From Streptomyces albireticuli (lineage in GTDB: Bacteria; Actinomycetota; Actinomycetes; Streptomycetales; Streptomycetaceae), in assembly GCF_021228125.1 (NCBI RefSeq), contig NZ_JAJQQS010000017.1, forward strand, positions 1 to 64,000: DNA of 64,000 nt. The letters run 5' to 3'. The first letter of the stretch is position 1. Each line of letters starts with the position of its first letter. The notes beneath the pieces are model-generated. The model did not search any database and was not told where the DNA came from. It saw only the letters and a program-made list of their open reading frames with translations. Of this stretch, positions 9,205-17,478 are shown piece by piece. The position numbers were made by a program, and so were the translations under genes.

Positions 9205-10053
9205 GTGGCAAAGACGAAGAAGGCGAAGCCGGGCAAAAAGCGCGAGAAGGCCGTCGAGATCTCCAGGAACCAGGTCGCCGGGAAGCAGGCGTCGGCGGGC
9301 CCGGGGGTCTCCGACGAGGTCGGGCTCGACTTCGCCCGCGCCTGGGTCGAGTTCCCGGACCCCGCCGACGACGAGCAGGTCTTCCGCTGCGACCTGACCT
9401 GGCTCACGTCCCGCTGGAGCTGCGTCTTCGGCAGCGGCTGCCAGGGCATCCAGGCGGGCCGCGCCGACGACGGCTGCTGCACCCTGGGCGCGCACTTCTC
9501 GGACGAGGACGACGAGCGGCGCGTCGCGGGGTTCGTGGAGCGCCTCACGCCGGAGATGTGGCAGTTCCACGAGGTGGGTACGGACAGCGGCTGGACGCAG
9601 CTGGACGAGGACGGCGAGCGGCAGACGCGCCGCTGGCAGGGCTCGTGCATCTTCCAGAACCGGCCGGGCTTCGCGGGCGGCGCGGGCTGCTCGCTGCACA
9701 TCCTGGCGCTGAAGGAGGGCCGGGAGCCGCTGGAGACGAAGCCGGACGTCTGCTGGCAGCTGCCGGTGCGCCGTACGTACGACTGGATCGACCGGCCGGA
9801 CGACACGCGGATCCTCCAGGTCTCGATCGGTGAGTACGACCGCCGCGGGTGGGGTCCGGGCGGGCACGACCTGCACTGGTGGTGCACGTCCGCGACATCG
9901 GCGCACGGAGCGGGCGAGCCGGTCTACGTCACGTACCGGCCGGAGCTGACGGAGATGATGGGCAAGGAGGCGTACGCCCGCCTGGTCGAGCTCTGCGAGG
10001 AGCGGATGGCCTCGCTGCTGCCGATGGCACCGCACCCGGCGGACCCGCGCTGA
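9205..10053 (+). CDS. conserved cysteine-rich hypothetical protein
   Basis: A 282-residue soluble protein recognised only as conserved in actinomycetes. A Lys-rich first 20 residues precede a body with spaced cysteines: residues about 65-95 contain CDLTW...WSCVFGSGCQG...DGCCTLG, and later CIFQN, GCSLH and WWCTS. The pattern resembles cysteine-cluster proteins of the YkgJ/DUF3109 kind that bind metal or an iron-sulfur cluster, but that link is inferred. GTG start; TAGGCT (9193-9198) lies 6 bp ahead of it, suggesting a leaderless message. It is divergent from the Ppx gene. Confidence 0.8.
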   Translation: MAKTKKAKPGKKREKAVEISRNQVAGKQASAGPGVSDEVGLDFARAWVEFPDPADDEQVFRCDLTWLTSRWSCVFGSGCQGIQAGRADDGCCTLGAHFSDEDDERRVAGFVERLTPEMWQFHEVGTDSGWTQLDEDGERQTRRWQGSCIFQNRPGFAGGAGCSLHILALKEGREPLETKPDVCWQLPVRRTYDWIDRPDDTRILQVSIGEYDRRGWGPGGHDLHWWCTSATSAHGAGEPVYVTYRPELTEMMGKEAYARLVELCEERMASLLPMAPHPADPR

Positions 10054-10460
10054 CGCGGTCCGGCCTCGGGCCGGCGCACGGCGGCCTTCCTTGGGCGGGC
10101 GCGGGCACACCCTCGTGGGCGGGCGCGGGCACACCCTGAACACGCCCCGACCGGAGAGGCCGCGCGCGCCGAGGCGGATCCGCGCTGACGCCACCCGGCT
10201 TCCGGCTTCCGGCTTCCGGCTTCCGGCTTCCGGCTTCCGGCGGACGCACGGCGGCTTCCCATGGGCGGGCACGGGCACGCCCTGAACCGCCCCGACCAGA
10301 CGTACCGCGCGGCCGGCACGCCCCCGCGCCCGGCGGACCCGCTCTGAAGTCACCCGGCTCCCGGCGGACGCACGGCGGTGGCCCCCAGGAGCGGGCGCGG
10401 GCACGCTCTGAACCCGACCGGACGCGTGCCGCACGCACCCGGCCGGACCCGCGCTGCGGT
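10036..10460. repeat. degenerate tandem repeat array including the tail of the Cys-rich gene
   Basis: The last 18 bases of the Cys-rich gene (CCGGCGGACCCGCGCTGA) recur with changes near 10171-10188, 10326-10346 and 10438-10455. The intervening sequence also repeats (GCACGGCGG, then GGGCGGGCGCGGGCACACCCTGAAC, then CCCGACC, cut here into parts of 20 or fewer in the motifs GGGCGGGCGCGGGCAC and CCCTGAAC). Unit length varies, about 110 to 160 bp. It fills most of the gap to the sigma-like gene; no gene is seen in it. Confidence 0.7.
10196..10240. repeat. heptanucleotide tandem repeat (CGGCTTC)6
   Basis: Six perfect copies of CGGCTTC run from 10196 to 10237, followed by CGG. They lie inside the second unit of the larger degenerate array. 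A 7-bp period outside a gene is prone to slippage. Confidence 0.9.
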
Positions 10461-10568
10461 CGCCCGCCGAGGCTACGGGCCCCCCGGCAGCGGCTCCGGC
10501 TCCGGCGCGGAGTGGGAGAGGCACCGGCCACGCCCACCGAGCCCCCGTCGACGCACCGCCGACCCCCG

Positions 10569-12209
10569 TCACGGGGCCGGGCTCGGCCCCGGTGCCGATG
10601 GTGCCGGGTCCGGCGGAGGTGGTGACGGTCGCGGTGGGCTCGGGGAGGGCTCCGGGGCGCTGCCCCGGCCCTCGATCGTGACCGTCGAGCCGCCCGGCGC
10701 CACGGCCACGCGGGCGCTCCAGCGGCCGGCGGGCTCGCTCGTGTGGTCGACGGTGACGACGACCGTGAGGGACTGCCCGGGGCGCAGCACGCCGCCGGTG
10801 CGGCTCAGGCGCAGCCAGGGCGCGTCGGTCGTCATCGACCACACGACCGGCTCGCCGCCGCTCGCCCTGAGGGTGATGAGTGTGGTGGTGCCGCTGGGCT
10901 GCGCCTCCAGGGTCAGCCTGCCGGGGCCCGGCACCGGCGGGGGCGGCGGGCCGCCGGGCAGGGGGGCGGTGCTCGCCCCGGCCGGTGGCGAGGCGCTGCC
11001 GGAGGGCGGGGCGGGCACCGGTCTGCCGTCCGGCCCGATCACGGAGACGGAGAGGTCGGCCGCCCGGGGCCCGGCCAGCGACAGCGAGCCGACGGTCTTC
11101 CGGGCCGGGCCCGTCCCGTCGAACGGGTACTGGGCCGTGCCGCCGGTCTCCTCGGCGGAGACCGAGGCGGGTTCCTGGCTCTCCCCCGTCTCCGGCGCCC
11201 CCCGGTAGGCGGCCCACAGGGCCAGCACCGGGGCGGCGACGACCGTCGCGACGACCGTGGTCGTGAGGGCCCTGCTGCGCAGCCGCCCGCGCCGGGCGGC
11301 CCGGTCCTTGGGGTCCTGGGGGAAGCCTCTGCGGTCGAAGCGCGGGGTGGGCGGGGCGGCGGAGCCGCGCTGCCGGTAGGCGGCCAGGGCGTCCAGCATC
11401 GCGGCGTGCACGGCGGCCACGGGCGCTTCGACGACGGGCAGGGCGGCGGACGACGCGGCCGTGCCGGGCCAGGGCTCGCCGGCGGTGGCGCGCTCGGCGG
11501 TGCGGCGGCAGTCGGCGCAGTCGTCGACGTGGCGCACGAGCTCGCGGCGGAGGGCCGCGCCCAGGAGGACCTGGGCGTCGCCGGAGAAGCGGGAGACGAC
11601 CGGGCAGTGCCCCGACTCCACGACGGCCAGCGCCGTCCGGGTCCGCTCGACCTCGCAGGCCGCGCTGGAGAGCAGGCCCCGGGCGGCGTCGGGCTCCAGC
11701 CGGAGGACCGCGGCGACCTCCTGGGGCGAGAGGCCGTGCCGGACGGCCAGCTCCAGGGCCTCGCGCTGCTCCGCGGTGGTCCCGGCCGCCTCGGGCCAGG
11801 CGAGCAGGGCGAGCTCCTCGCGGCGGCCCCTGGGGGCGGCGACGGGCGCGGGGGCGTGGGCTTCGCCGGCCTTGGCGCCCTGGGCCATGAGGCGGCGCAG
11901 GCAGGCCCAGCGGGCGAGGGCGTAGAGCCAGGAGCGCCGCAGGCCGGTGTCGGTGCCGGCGCCTTCCGGGGAGCGGTCGGCGCGCCGCTCGGCGAGGGCG
12001 AGGACCTCGCCCAGGGCGGCGACGGCGGCGTCGTGCTCGCACAGCACGGACAGGCAGTAGGTGAACAGGCCGTCGACATAGGGCTCGTACGGGACAGGCG
12101 GCCGCTGGACGAGCGTTTCCTGGTCCGTGCGGGCGGCGCGCGGCGCACCGCGCTGGGCACGGTGCGCGCCGGTGGCGTGCGTAGGGTGCTCGGGCCTCCT
12201 GGTCATCAT
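10569..12209 (-). CDS. sigma-like / zinc anti-sigma / membrane / BACON fusion protein
   Basis: A 546-residue multidomain protein. Residues about 43-115 resemble ECF sigma region 2 (YVDGLFTYCLSVLCEHD; WLYALARWACLRRL) and about 140-195 resemble region 4 (TAEQREALELAVRHGLSPQEVAAVLRL). Next is a zinc anti-sigma-like motif HVDDCADC (about 225-232), then a membrane helix (about 314-336). Outside follows a Pro-rich linker and a BACON-like beta domain (VVWSMTTDAPWLRLSRTGGVL...SLTVVVTVD), ending in a Pro/Ser tail. BACON domains are thought to bind carbohydrate or protein. The combination suggests a membrane-tethered sensor in which the sigma-like part may have lost promoter binding. Function is inferred only. 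Confidence 0.8.
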   Translation of the reverse strand: MMTRRPEHPTHATGAHRAQRGAPRAARTDQETLVQRPPVPYEPYVDGLFTYCLSVLCEHDAAVAALGEVLALAERRADRSPEGAGTDTGLRRSWLYALARWACLRRLMAQGAKAGEAHAPAPVAAPRGRREELALLAWPEAAGTTAEQREALELAVRHGLSPQEVAAVLRLEPDAARGLLSSAACEVERTRTALAVVESGHCPVVSRFSGDAQVLLGAALRRELVRHVDDCADCRRTAERATAGEPWPGTAASSAALPVVEAPVAAVHAAMLDALAAYRQRGSAAPPTPRFDRRGFPQDPKDRAARRGRLRSRALTTTVVATVVAAPVLALWAAYRGAPETGESQEPASVSAEETGGTAQYPFDGTGPARKTVGSLSLAGPRAADLSVSVIGPDGRPVPAPPSGSASPPAGASTAPLPGGPPPPPVPGPGRLTLEAQPSGTTTLITLRASGGEPVVWSMTTDAPWLRLSRTGGVLRPGQSLTVVVTVDHTSEPAGRWSARVAVAPGGSTVTIEGRGSAPEPSPSPPRPSPPPPDPAPSAPGPSPAP

Positions 12210-12758
12210 CCCGGCGACGGTAAGCGGGCCAGGGGGGCCTGCTCGCGCTGCGGACGCAGGATTAACCCGTTCGGGTGGTCTTCTCGCTCAAAAGAGGACA
12301 GGAGGACTTCATTCCGCATGTGCCGGGGCCGGACGTGGAAGCGGCCGCGCCACGAGGGCCCTGAGGAGTTGACCGGCCCGGATGCCACCGCGGCCCGCCG
12401 GGGCCACCGCGGCATGCCGGACCCCCGCGGCCCCCCACCAGGACCACCCGGGCTTTCGGGACCTCCGAGGTCCGCCGGACTGTCCCGGACCCAGCCCAGC
12501 CCAACCCAACCCCCAGCCCGTCCGATCCCACCGGACCCCCGTCAGGCCCCCGTCAGGCCCCGCCCGGGCGCCATCAGGGCTCCGGACGGTTCCCCACCGG
12601 TCCACCCGGCCCACTGGTCCACCCGGCCCGGCGGTCCGTACAGCCCGCCGGTCCGTAGGCCGCCACCGCTCCGTACAGCCCACCCGTCCCCACGTCCTAC
12701 CGGTTCCGCCCGGACGCCGCGGCCGCCCGTGTCAGTGCCCACCGCTACGGTGACCCCC
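12210..12758. other. long divergent intergenic region
   Basis: About 550 bp between the divergent BACON-fusion and radA genes. Open frames here have unlike-coding composition and I support none. The part near 12240-12300 is less GC-rich (ATTAACC, TTCTCGCTCAAAAGAGG) and probably holds the promoter of the minus-strand gene. Pro-codon-like CCCAGCCCA and GGTCCACCCGGCCC runs give low-complexity sequence. Confidence 0.5.
12746..12751 (+). promoter_or_regulatory. -10 element for a leaderless radA message
   Basis: TACGGT ends 7 bp before the radA ATG, and no Shine-Dalgarno sequence is visible. This is the spacing expected when transcription starts at the A of the start codon. Confidence 0.5.
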
Positions 12759-14192
12759 ATGGCTGCCCGTACCCGCTCGTCCGCCAAGGACCGGCCCTCC
12801 TACCGCTGCACCGAGTGCGGCTGGACCACCGCCAAGTGGCTCGGCCGCTGTCCCGAGTGCCAGGCGTGGGGCACGGTCGAGGAGTCCGGCGCGCCCGCCG
12901 TCCGTACGACCGCGCCCGGCCGGGTCACCTCGGCCGCGCTCCCCATCGCGCAGGTGGACGGCCGGCAGGCCACCGCGCGCAGCACCGGCGTGGCCGAGCT
13001 GGACCGCGTGCTGGGCGGCGGCCTGGTGCCGGGGGCCGTCGTGCTGCTCGCGGGCGAGCCCGGTGTCGGCAAGTCCACGCTCCTGCTGGACGTCGCCGCC
13101 AAGGCCGCCTCCGACGAGCACCGCACGCTCTATGTGACGGGCGAGGAGTCCGCGAGCCAGGTCAGGATGCGCGCCGACCGCATCGGGGCGCTCTCCGACC
13201 ATCTCTACCTGGCCGCCGAGACCGATCTGTCCGCCGTCCTCGGTCACCTCGACTCCGTGAAGCCGTCCCTGCTGATCATGGACTCGGTGCAGACGGTGGC
13301 CTCCCCGGAGATCGACGGCGCGCCCGGCGGCATGGCCCAGGTGCGCGAGGTCGCGGGCGCCCTTATCCGCGCCTCGAAGGAGCGCGGCATGGCCACGCTC
13401 CTCGTCGGTCACGTCACGAAGGACGGCGCCATCGCGGGCCCCCGCCTGCTGGAGCACCTGGTCGACGTGGTGCTGAGCTTCGAGGGCGACCGGCACGCCC
13501 GGCTGCGCCTGGTGCGCGGCGTGAAGAACCGCTACGGCGCGACGGACGAGGTCGGCTGCTTCGAGCTGCACGACGAGGGCATCGTCGGGCTGACGGACCC
13601 CAGCGGCCTGTTCCTGACCCGGCGCGACGAGCCGGTGCCCGGCACCTGCCTCACGGTGACCCTGGAGGGCCGCCGCCCCCTGGTGGCCGAGGTGCAGGCA
13701 CTCACGGTCGACTCGCAGATCCCCTCGCCCCGCCGCACCACCTCCGGCCTGGAGACGTCCCGGGTGTCGATGATGCTCGCCGTCCTGGAGCAGCGCGGCA
13801 AGATCAGCGCTCTCGGCAAGCGCGACATCTACAGCGCGACGGTGGGCGGCGTGAAGCTGTCCGAGCCGGCGGCGGACCTGGCCGTGGCGCTCGCCCTGGC
13901 CAGCGCCGCCAGCGACACCCCGCTGCCGAAGAACCTGGTGGCCATCGGCGAGGTCGGGCTCGCGGGCGAGGTCCGGCGGGTCACCGGCGTGCAGCGGCGG
14001 CTGGCGGAGGCGGCCCGGCTGGGGTTCACGCACGCGCTGGTGCCGGGCGACCCGGGGAAGGTGCCCGGTGGGATGCGCGTCCTGGAGGTGGCCGACATAG
14101 GCGAGGCGCTTCGAGTGCTTCCCAAGCGGGTACCCCGGGAGAACCGGCGCAAAGCCGGGGCGGACGCACCGGCCGAGGAGAGCCCTCTCTGA
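12759..14192 (+). CDS. radA: DNA repair protein RadA
   Basis: A 477-residue RecA-like helicase that processes recombination intermediates and acts with RecA in branch migration. The N-terminal zinc finger has Cys17, Cys20, Cys31 and Cys34 (YRCTECGW...GRCPECQAWG). Walker A is GEPGVGKSTLLLD and Walker B is LLIMDSVQT. The RadA-specific loop reads VKNRYG instead of the usual KNRFG, a conservative change. The C-terminal Lon-protease-like domain (SALGKRDIYSATVGGVKLSEP onward) lacks a catalytic serine context, as usual for RadA. The ATG was chosen because it starts immediately before the zinc finger; the frame stays open upstream but has no coding character. disA follows 129 bp downstream, the arrangement known from many Gram-positives. 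Confidence 0.96.
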   Translation: MAARTRSSAKDRPSYRCTECGWTTAKWLGRCPECQAWGTVEESGAPAVRTTAPGRVTSAALPIAQVDGRQATARSTGVAELDRVLGGGLVPGAVVLLAGEPGVGKSTLLLDVAAKAASDEHRTLYVTGEESASQVRMRADRIGALSDHLYLAAETDLSAVLGHLDSVKPSLLIMDSVQTVASPEIDGAPGGMAQVREVAGALIRASKERGMATLLVGHVTKDGAIAGPRLLEHLVDVVLSFEGDRHARLRLVRGVKNRYGATDEVGCFELHDEGIVGLTDPSGLFLTRRDEPVPGTCLTVTLEGRRPLVAEVQALTVDSQIPSPRRTTSGLETSRVSMMLAVLEQRGKISALGKRDIYSATVGGVKLSEPAADLAVALALASAASDTPLPKNLVAIGEVGLAGEVRRVTGVQRRLAEAARLGFTHALVPGDPGKVPGGMRVLEVADIGEALRVLPKRVPRENRRKAGADAPAEESPL

Positions 14193-14239
14193 ACCGGAAG
14201 GGAGCCCTCTTTAATAGGCTGGGCGCCGGAATACGCCAG

Positions 14240-14245
14240 TAGACT
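14240..14245 (+). promoter_or_regulatory. candidate disA -10 element
   Basis: TAGACT lies 76 bp before the disA start in the radA-disA gap. No good -35 hexamer was seen at the usual distance, so this is tentative. Confidence 0.35.
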
Positions 14246-14321
14246 TTGCCCTGGTCTCGCCCGTACGTACGGACAGCAGGGCGGCCTGCGGCACCGTTGA
14301 CCTTGCGACCGGAGGAGTGCA

Positions 14322-15452
14322 GTGGCAGCCAACGACCGGGCATCGGGCCCCGGCAGGGCCGGGGGTGGCTCCGGTGGCTCCGGCGACGGGCTGATGCGCG
14401 CCTCGCTGAGCGCCGTGGCGCCCGGCACGGCCCTGCGCGACGGCCTGGAGCGCATCCTCCGCGGCAACACCGGCGGCCTCATCGTCCTGGGCATGGACAA
14501 GACCGTCGAATCCATGTGCACGGGCGGTTTCGTCCTCGACGTGGAATTCACCGCCACCCGGCTGCGCGAGCTGTGCAAGCTGGACGGCGCGCTGATCCTC
14601 GACAAGGACATCACCAAGATCGTGCGGGCGGGCGTCCAGCTCCTGCCCGACGCCTCGATCCCCACCGAGGAGACCGGCACCCGCCACCGGACGGCACAGC
14701 GCGTGTCCATCCAGTGCGGCTTCCCCGTCGTCTCGGTCAGCCAGTCGATGCGGCTGATCGCGCTCTACGTGGGCGGCGAGCGGCGCGTCCTGGAGGAGTC
14801 GGGCGCCATCCTCTCCCGCGCCAACCAGGCGCTGGCCACCCTGGAGCGCTACAAGCTCCGGCTGGACGAGGTCGCGGGCACCCTCTCCGCCCTGGAGATC
14901 GAGGACCTGGTCACCGTCCGCGACGTGACGGCCGTCTGCCAGCGCCTGGAGCTGGTCCGCCGGATCGCCACGGAGATCGCGGAGTACGTCGTCGAGCTCG
15001 GCACCGACGGCCGCCTCCTCTCCCTCCAGCTGGACGAGCTGATCGCCGGCGTCGAGCCGGAGCGCGACCTGGTCGTGCGGGACTACGTCCCCGAGCCCAC
15101 CGCCAAGCGCACCCGCACGGTGGCCGAGGCACTGTCCGAGCTGGACGCCCTCACCCACCCCGAGCTGCTCGAACTGCCCATCGTGGCGCGCGCCCTGGGT
15201 TACAGCGGCTCCCCGGAGACGCTGGACTCCGCGGTCTCCCCGCGCGGGTACCGCCTGCTGGCGAAGGTGCCGCGGCTGCCCGGTGCGATCATCGACCGGC
15301 TGGTGGACCACTTCGGCGGCCTCCAGAAGCTGCTCGCCGCGAGCGTCGACGACCTCCAGACCGTCGACGGCGTGGGCGAGGCGCGTGCCCGCTCGGTCCG
15401 CGAGGGCCTCTCGCGCCTCGCGGAGTCCTCGATCCTCGAGCGGTACGTATAA
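14322..15452 (+). CDS. disA: DNA integrity scanning diadenylate cyclase DisA
   Basis: A 376-residue enzyme that joins two ATP into c-di-AMP and slows when bound to branched DNA. The DAC domain (about residues 25-165) has the catalytic DGA at 88-90 and RHR at 121-123 (TRHRTA). A helical spine follows, and the C-terminus (about 310-370) is a helix-hairpin-helix DNA-binding domain with LLAASVDDLQTVDGVGEARA. The N-terminus has an extra Gly/Ser-rich lead of about 24 residues. GTG start preceded by CGGAGGAG. Its position behind radA supports coupling of c-di-AMP synthesis with recombination repair. In Streptomyces, c-di-AMP controls osmotic balance and development. Confidence 0.97.
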   Translation: MAANDRASGPGRAGGGSGGSGDGLMRASLSAVAPGTALRDGLERILRGNTGGLIVLGMDKTVESMCTGGFVLDVEFTATRLRELCKLDGALILDKDITKIVRAGVQLLPDASIPTEETGTRHRTAQRVSIQCGFPVVSVSQSMRLIALYVGGERRVLEESGAILSRANQALATLERYKLRLDEVAGTLSALEIEDLVTVRDVTAVCQRLELVRRIATEIAEYVVELGTDGRLLSLQLDELIAGVEPERDLVVRDYVPEPTAKRTRTVAEALSELDALTHPELLELPIVARALGYSGSPETLDSAVSPRGYRLLAKVPRLPGAIIDRLVDHFGGLQKLLAASVDDLQTVDGVGEARARSVREGLSRLAESSILERYV

Positions 15453-15522
15453 GGGTTACGGCGTAAGCACTACGCGTAGCGAGGCGGGGTACGTCCGGCG
15501 AGCGGCGCGGGCGACATACGGC

Positions 15523-15547
15523 TGAGGCGGCCCATCGGGCCGCCTCA
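15523..15547 (+). terminator. disA terminator hairpin, 11-bp stem
   Basis: TGAGGCGGCCC (15523-15533) pairs perfectly with GGGCCGCCTCA (15537-15547) around an ATC loop, 70 bp past the disA stop. A short CGTGTTT follows. Confidence 0.75.
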
Positions 15548-15671
15548 CGTGTTTCCGGGTCGGTGCCGGTACGGCCCGGTCGTTACGGGACGGGCTGGTC
15601 AGCCCCCTGTTGTTCCCGGGATCAGGACCCGTCCGGGCCCGTCCGGACCCGTCACGCCCGTCGCCCGCCCG

Positions 15672-16496
15672 TCACGCCTTCTCCAGCTTGAACTCCAGCC
15701 GCTCGGTGACGCCCGCCACCTTGACCTCGACCCGGTAGGTGCCGGAGCCCGCCACGGCGTCGCCGGCCGGCGTCGCGCACTGCGGGGCGGTGCGCTTGCG
15801 GTCCCATTCCACCGTGCGCTTGGTCTCGCCCGAGCCGGGCAGCTCGACGAGCAGGGCACCGGCGCCCCGGGCGCAGTCGTCGGAGGACCAGACGTGGTCG
15901 TCACCGCTGCTGATCTTCATAAAGGCCGCGGGCGCGCCGAAGTTCACCTTGCAGGCACCGCCGCCGGTGTTCTTCACCACGATCTCGAACTTGGGCTTCT
16001 CGTCGGGGCCGTAGGCGTCCTTGACGCTGCGGACCGTCAGCCGCACCGCGCCTGACGCGCAGTCGGGCAGGGAGGAGCCGGCCGGGACCGTCCGGCCGTC
16101 GCCGCTGCCGAGGACACCGCCGCCACCGGAACCGCCCGTGCCACCGCCGCCACCGGTCCCGCCGCCGGCCGCGTGGTCACCTCCGGCACCACCGGAACCG
16201 CCGGCCCCACTGGAACCACCGGTGCCGCCGGAGCCGCCGCCCGAGTCGCCCCGTCCGCCGGGCCGTTGACTGATGTGCGGGCCCGAGGGCGTCGGGCCGG
16301 GCGTGATGGTGCTGTCGGCCGGCCCCTTGCCGTTCGAGCCCTTGCTCTGGTCGCCCCCGGAACCGCTATCACCCCCAAGGGTGACCATCCACAACACCAC
16401 CAGGACGATGAGGCCGAGCAGGCCAAGCGCAACTGCCCTCCGCCGCCAGTAGATGGAGGAGGGAAGCGGCCCGATCGGATTGCGCAGTGATCCCAC
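15672..16496 (-). CDS. membrane-anchored Gly-rich protein with extracytoplasmic domain
   Basis: A 274-residue protein of unknown function. A basic start (WRRR) precedes one hydrophobic helix (about residues 22-40), then a long Gly/Ser/Thr low-complexity spacer (about 45-130). The C-terminal domain (about 140-272) is beta-rich, with LTVRSVKDAYGPDEKPKFEIVVKNTG and cysteines (about 146, 184, 208, 241) that could form disulfides. Such domains resemble DUF4232-like or immunoglobulin-like extracellular modules. The layout suggests a type II membrane anchor with the folded domain outside the cell. Confidence 0.75.
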   Translation of the reverse strand: MGSLRNPIGPLPSSIYWRRRAVALGLLGLIVLVVLWMVTLGGDSGSGGDQSKGSNGKGPADSTITPGPTPSGPHISQRPGGRGDSGGGSGGTGGSSGAGGSGGAGGDHAAGGGTGGGGGTGGSGGGGVLGSGDGRTVPAGSSLPDCASGAVRLTVRSVKDAYGPDEKPKFEIVVKNTGGGACKVNFGAPAAFMKISSGDDHVWSSDDCARGAGALLVELPGSGETKRTVEWDRKRTAPQCATPAGDAVAGSGTYRVEVKVAGVTERLEFKLEKA

Positions 16497-16603
16497 GCGA
16501 AGACTCTACGAGAGATCGGCCGGGGCACCAGCCCATACCCGCCGCACGGGTGCCTACTTTTCTCATGATCTGCCCGCGCGGAGGGGCCGTTCCGTTGTCG
16601 ACA

Positions 16604-16619
16604 CCTGACGAAAGTCAGG
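16604..16619. promoter_or_regulatory. TGACGAAAGTCA operator candidate upstream of the PAP2 gene
   Basis: CCTGACGAAAGTCAGG is a 6-bp inverted repeat around GAAA, 61 bp before the PAP2 start. The same 12-bp core occurs at 20561-20572 and 20807-20818. Confidence 0.55.
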
Positions 16620-16680
16620 GTTGCCGTATGCCTATCGCCCGGTGTGGTGAGGAGGTGACGGTCCGTACGGTCCTGTGCCC

Positions 16681-17262
16681 ATGGACAACGATCTCTACCT
16701 CGACATCACCGACTTCGCCCGCTCCACGCCCGGCTGGGTGCAGGACCTCGCGGAAGTGGGGACGGAGGCCGGGCTGTTGCTGCTGATGGCGGTGGCGGTC
16801 GCCGTCTGGTGGCGGGCCCGCCGGGGCGGCGCCCGCCAGGTCGCGCTGGCGCTGCTGGCACCGGTCACGACGGCGCTGGCGTACGGGATCAGCGAGGCCG
16901 TCAAGAGCGTCGTCGAGGAGGACCGGCCGTGCAGGGCGGTGGCGGGCGCGGTCGCCTCGCTCGCGCCCTGTCCGCCGCCGGGCGACTGGTCCTTCCCGAG
17001 CAACCACGCCACGCTCGCCGCGGGCCTCGCGGCCGGAGCCGCGCTGGCCCGGCGGCTGGTGGCGTGGCTGGTGCTGCCGCTGGCTCTGCTGGTCGCCTTC
17101 TCCCGCGTCTTCCTCGGTGTCCACTACCCGCACGACGTGGCCGTGGGCCTGCTGCTGGGCACGGCCGTCGCGCTGCTGGGCGCCCGGCTGCTCGTGGGAC
17201 GTGGCACGGCGCTGGTCGAGCGGGCGCGCGAGGGGCGGCTGCGGGTGCTCGTACGGGCGTGA
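16681..17262 (+). CDS. PAP2-family membrane phosphatase
   Basis: A 193-residue integral membrane phosphatase of the type-2 phosphatidic acid phosphatase family. Motif 1 appears as KSVVEEDRPCR (about 77-87), motif 2 as PSNHA (about 105-109) and motif 3 as SRVFLGVHYPHDV (about 137-149). Four to five hydrophobic helices surround these. Family members dephosphorylate undecaprenyl pyrophosphate or phosphatidate at the outer membrane face. No Shine-Dalgarno sequence precedes the ATG at the right distance, while TACGGT (16666-16671) lies 9 bp upstream, so the message may be leaderless. A GTG two codons upstream is an alternative start. Confidence 0.88.
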   Translation: MDNDLYLDITDFARSTPGWVQDLAEVGTEAGLLLLMAVAVAVWWRARRGGARQVALALLAPVTTALAYGISEAVKSVVEEDRPCRAVAGAVASLAPCPPPGDWSFPSNHATLAAGLAAGAALARRLVAWLVLPLALLVAFSRVFLGVHYPHDVAVGLLLGTAVALLGARLLVGRGTALVERAREGRLRVLVRA

Positions 17263-17478
17263 GGGCGGGGTCCGCCGGGTGCCGGCCCGGCCGGGCGGCG
17301 TGACCTGGCGGAGGGCCCGGCCGGACCGCACGACGGACTGCGGCCGGGCCCGGGGTTCCGGCGGGCGGGAGTTCTCGCCCCTTCCGGAAGGCGTGCCGCG
17401 TCGGGGGGGGGACATGGGTCCCGGCGGACGGGAGCCCGCGTCCCCGACGAGCGGCGGGCCGCGCCCGAGAGCCGCACG

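Noticed and set aside
8227..12042. Minus-strand open frame of about 1270 codons covering ppx and the region upstream
   Set aside because: Only the part from 9159 down matches the Ppx/GppA family. The upstream stretch runs antisense or out of frame through other genes, is Arg/Pro/Ala-rich, and merely lacks stops because of high GC.
12262..12683. Overlapping short frames in the divergent region before radA
   Set aside because: Composition is Pro/Arg/Gly low complexity with no ribosome sites or recognisable domain.
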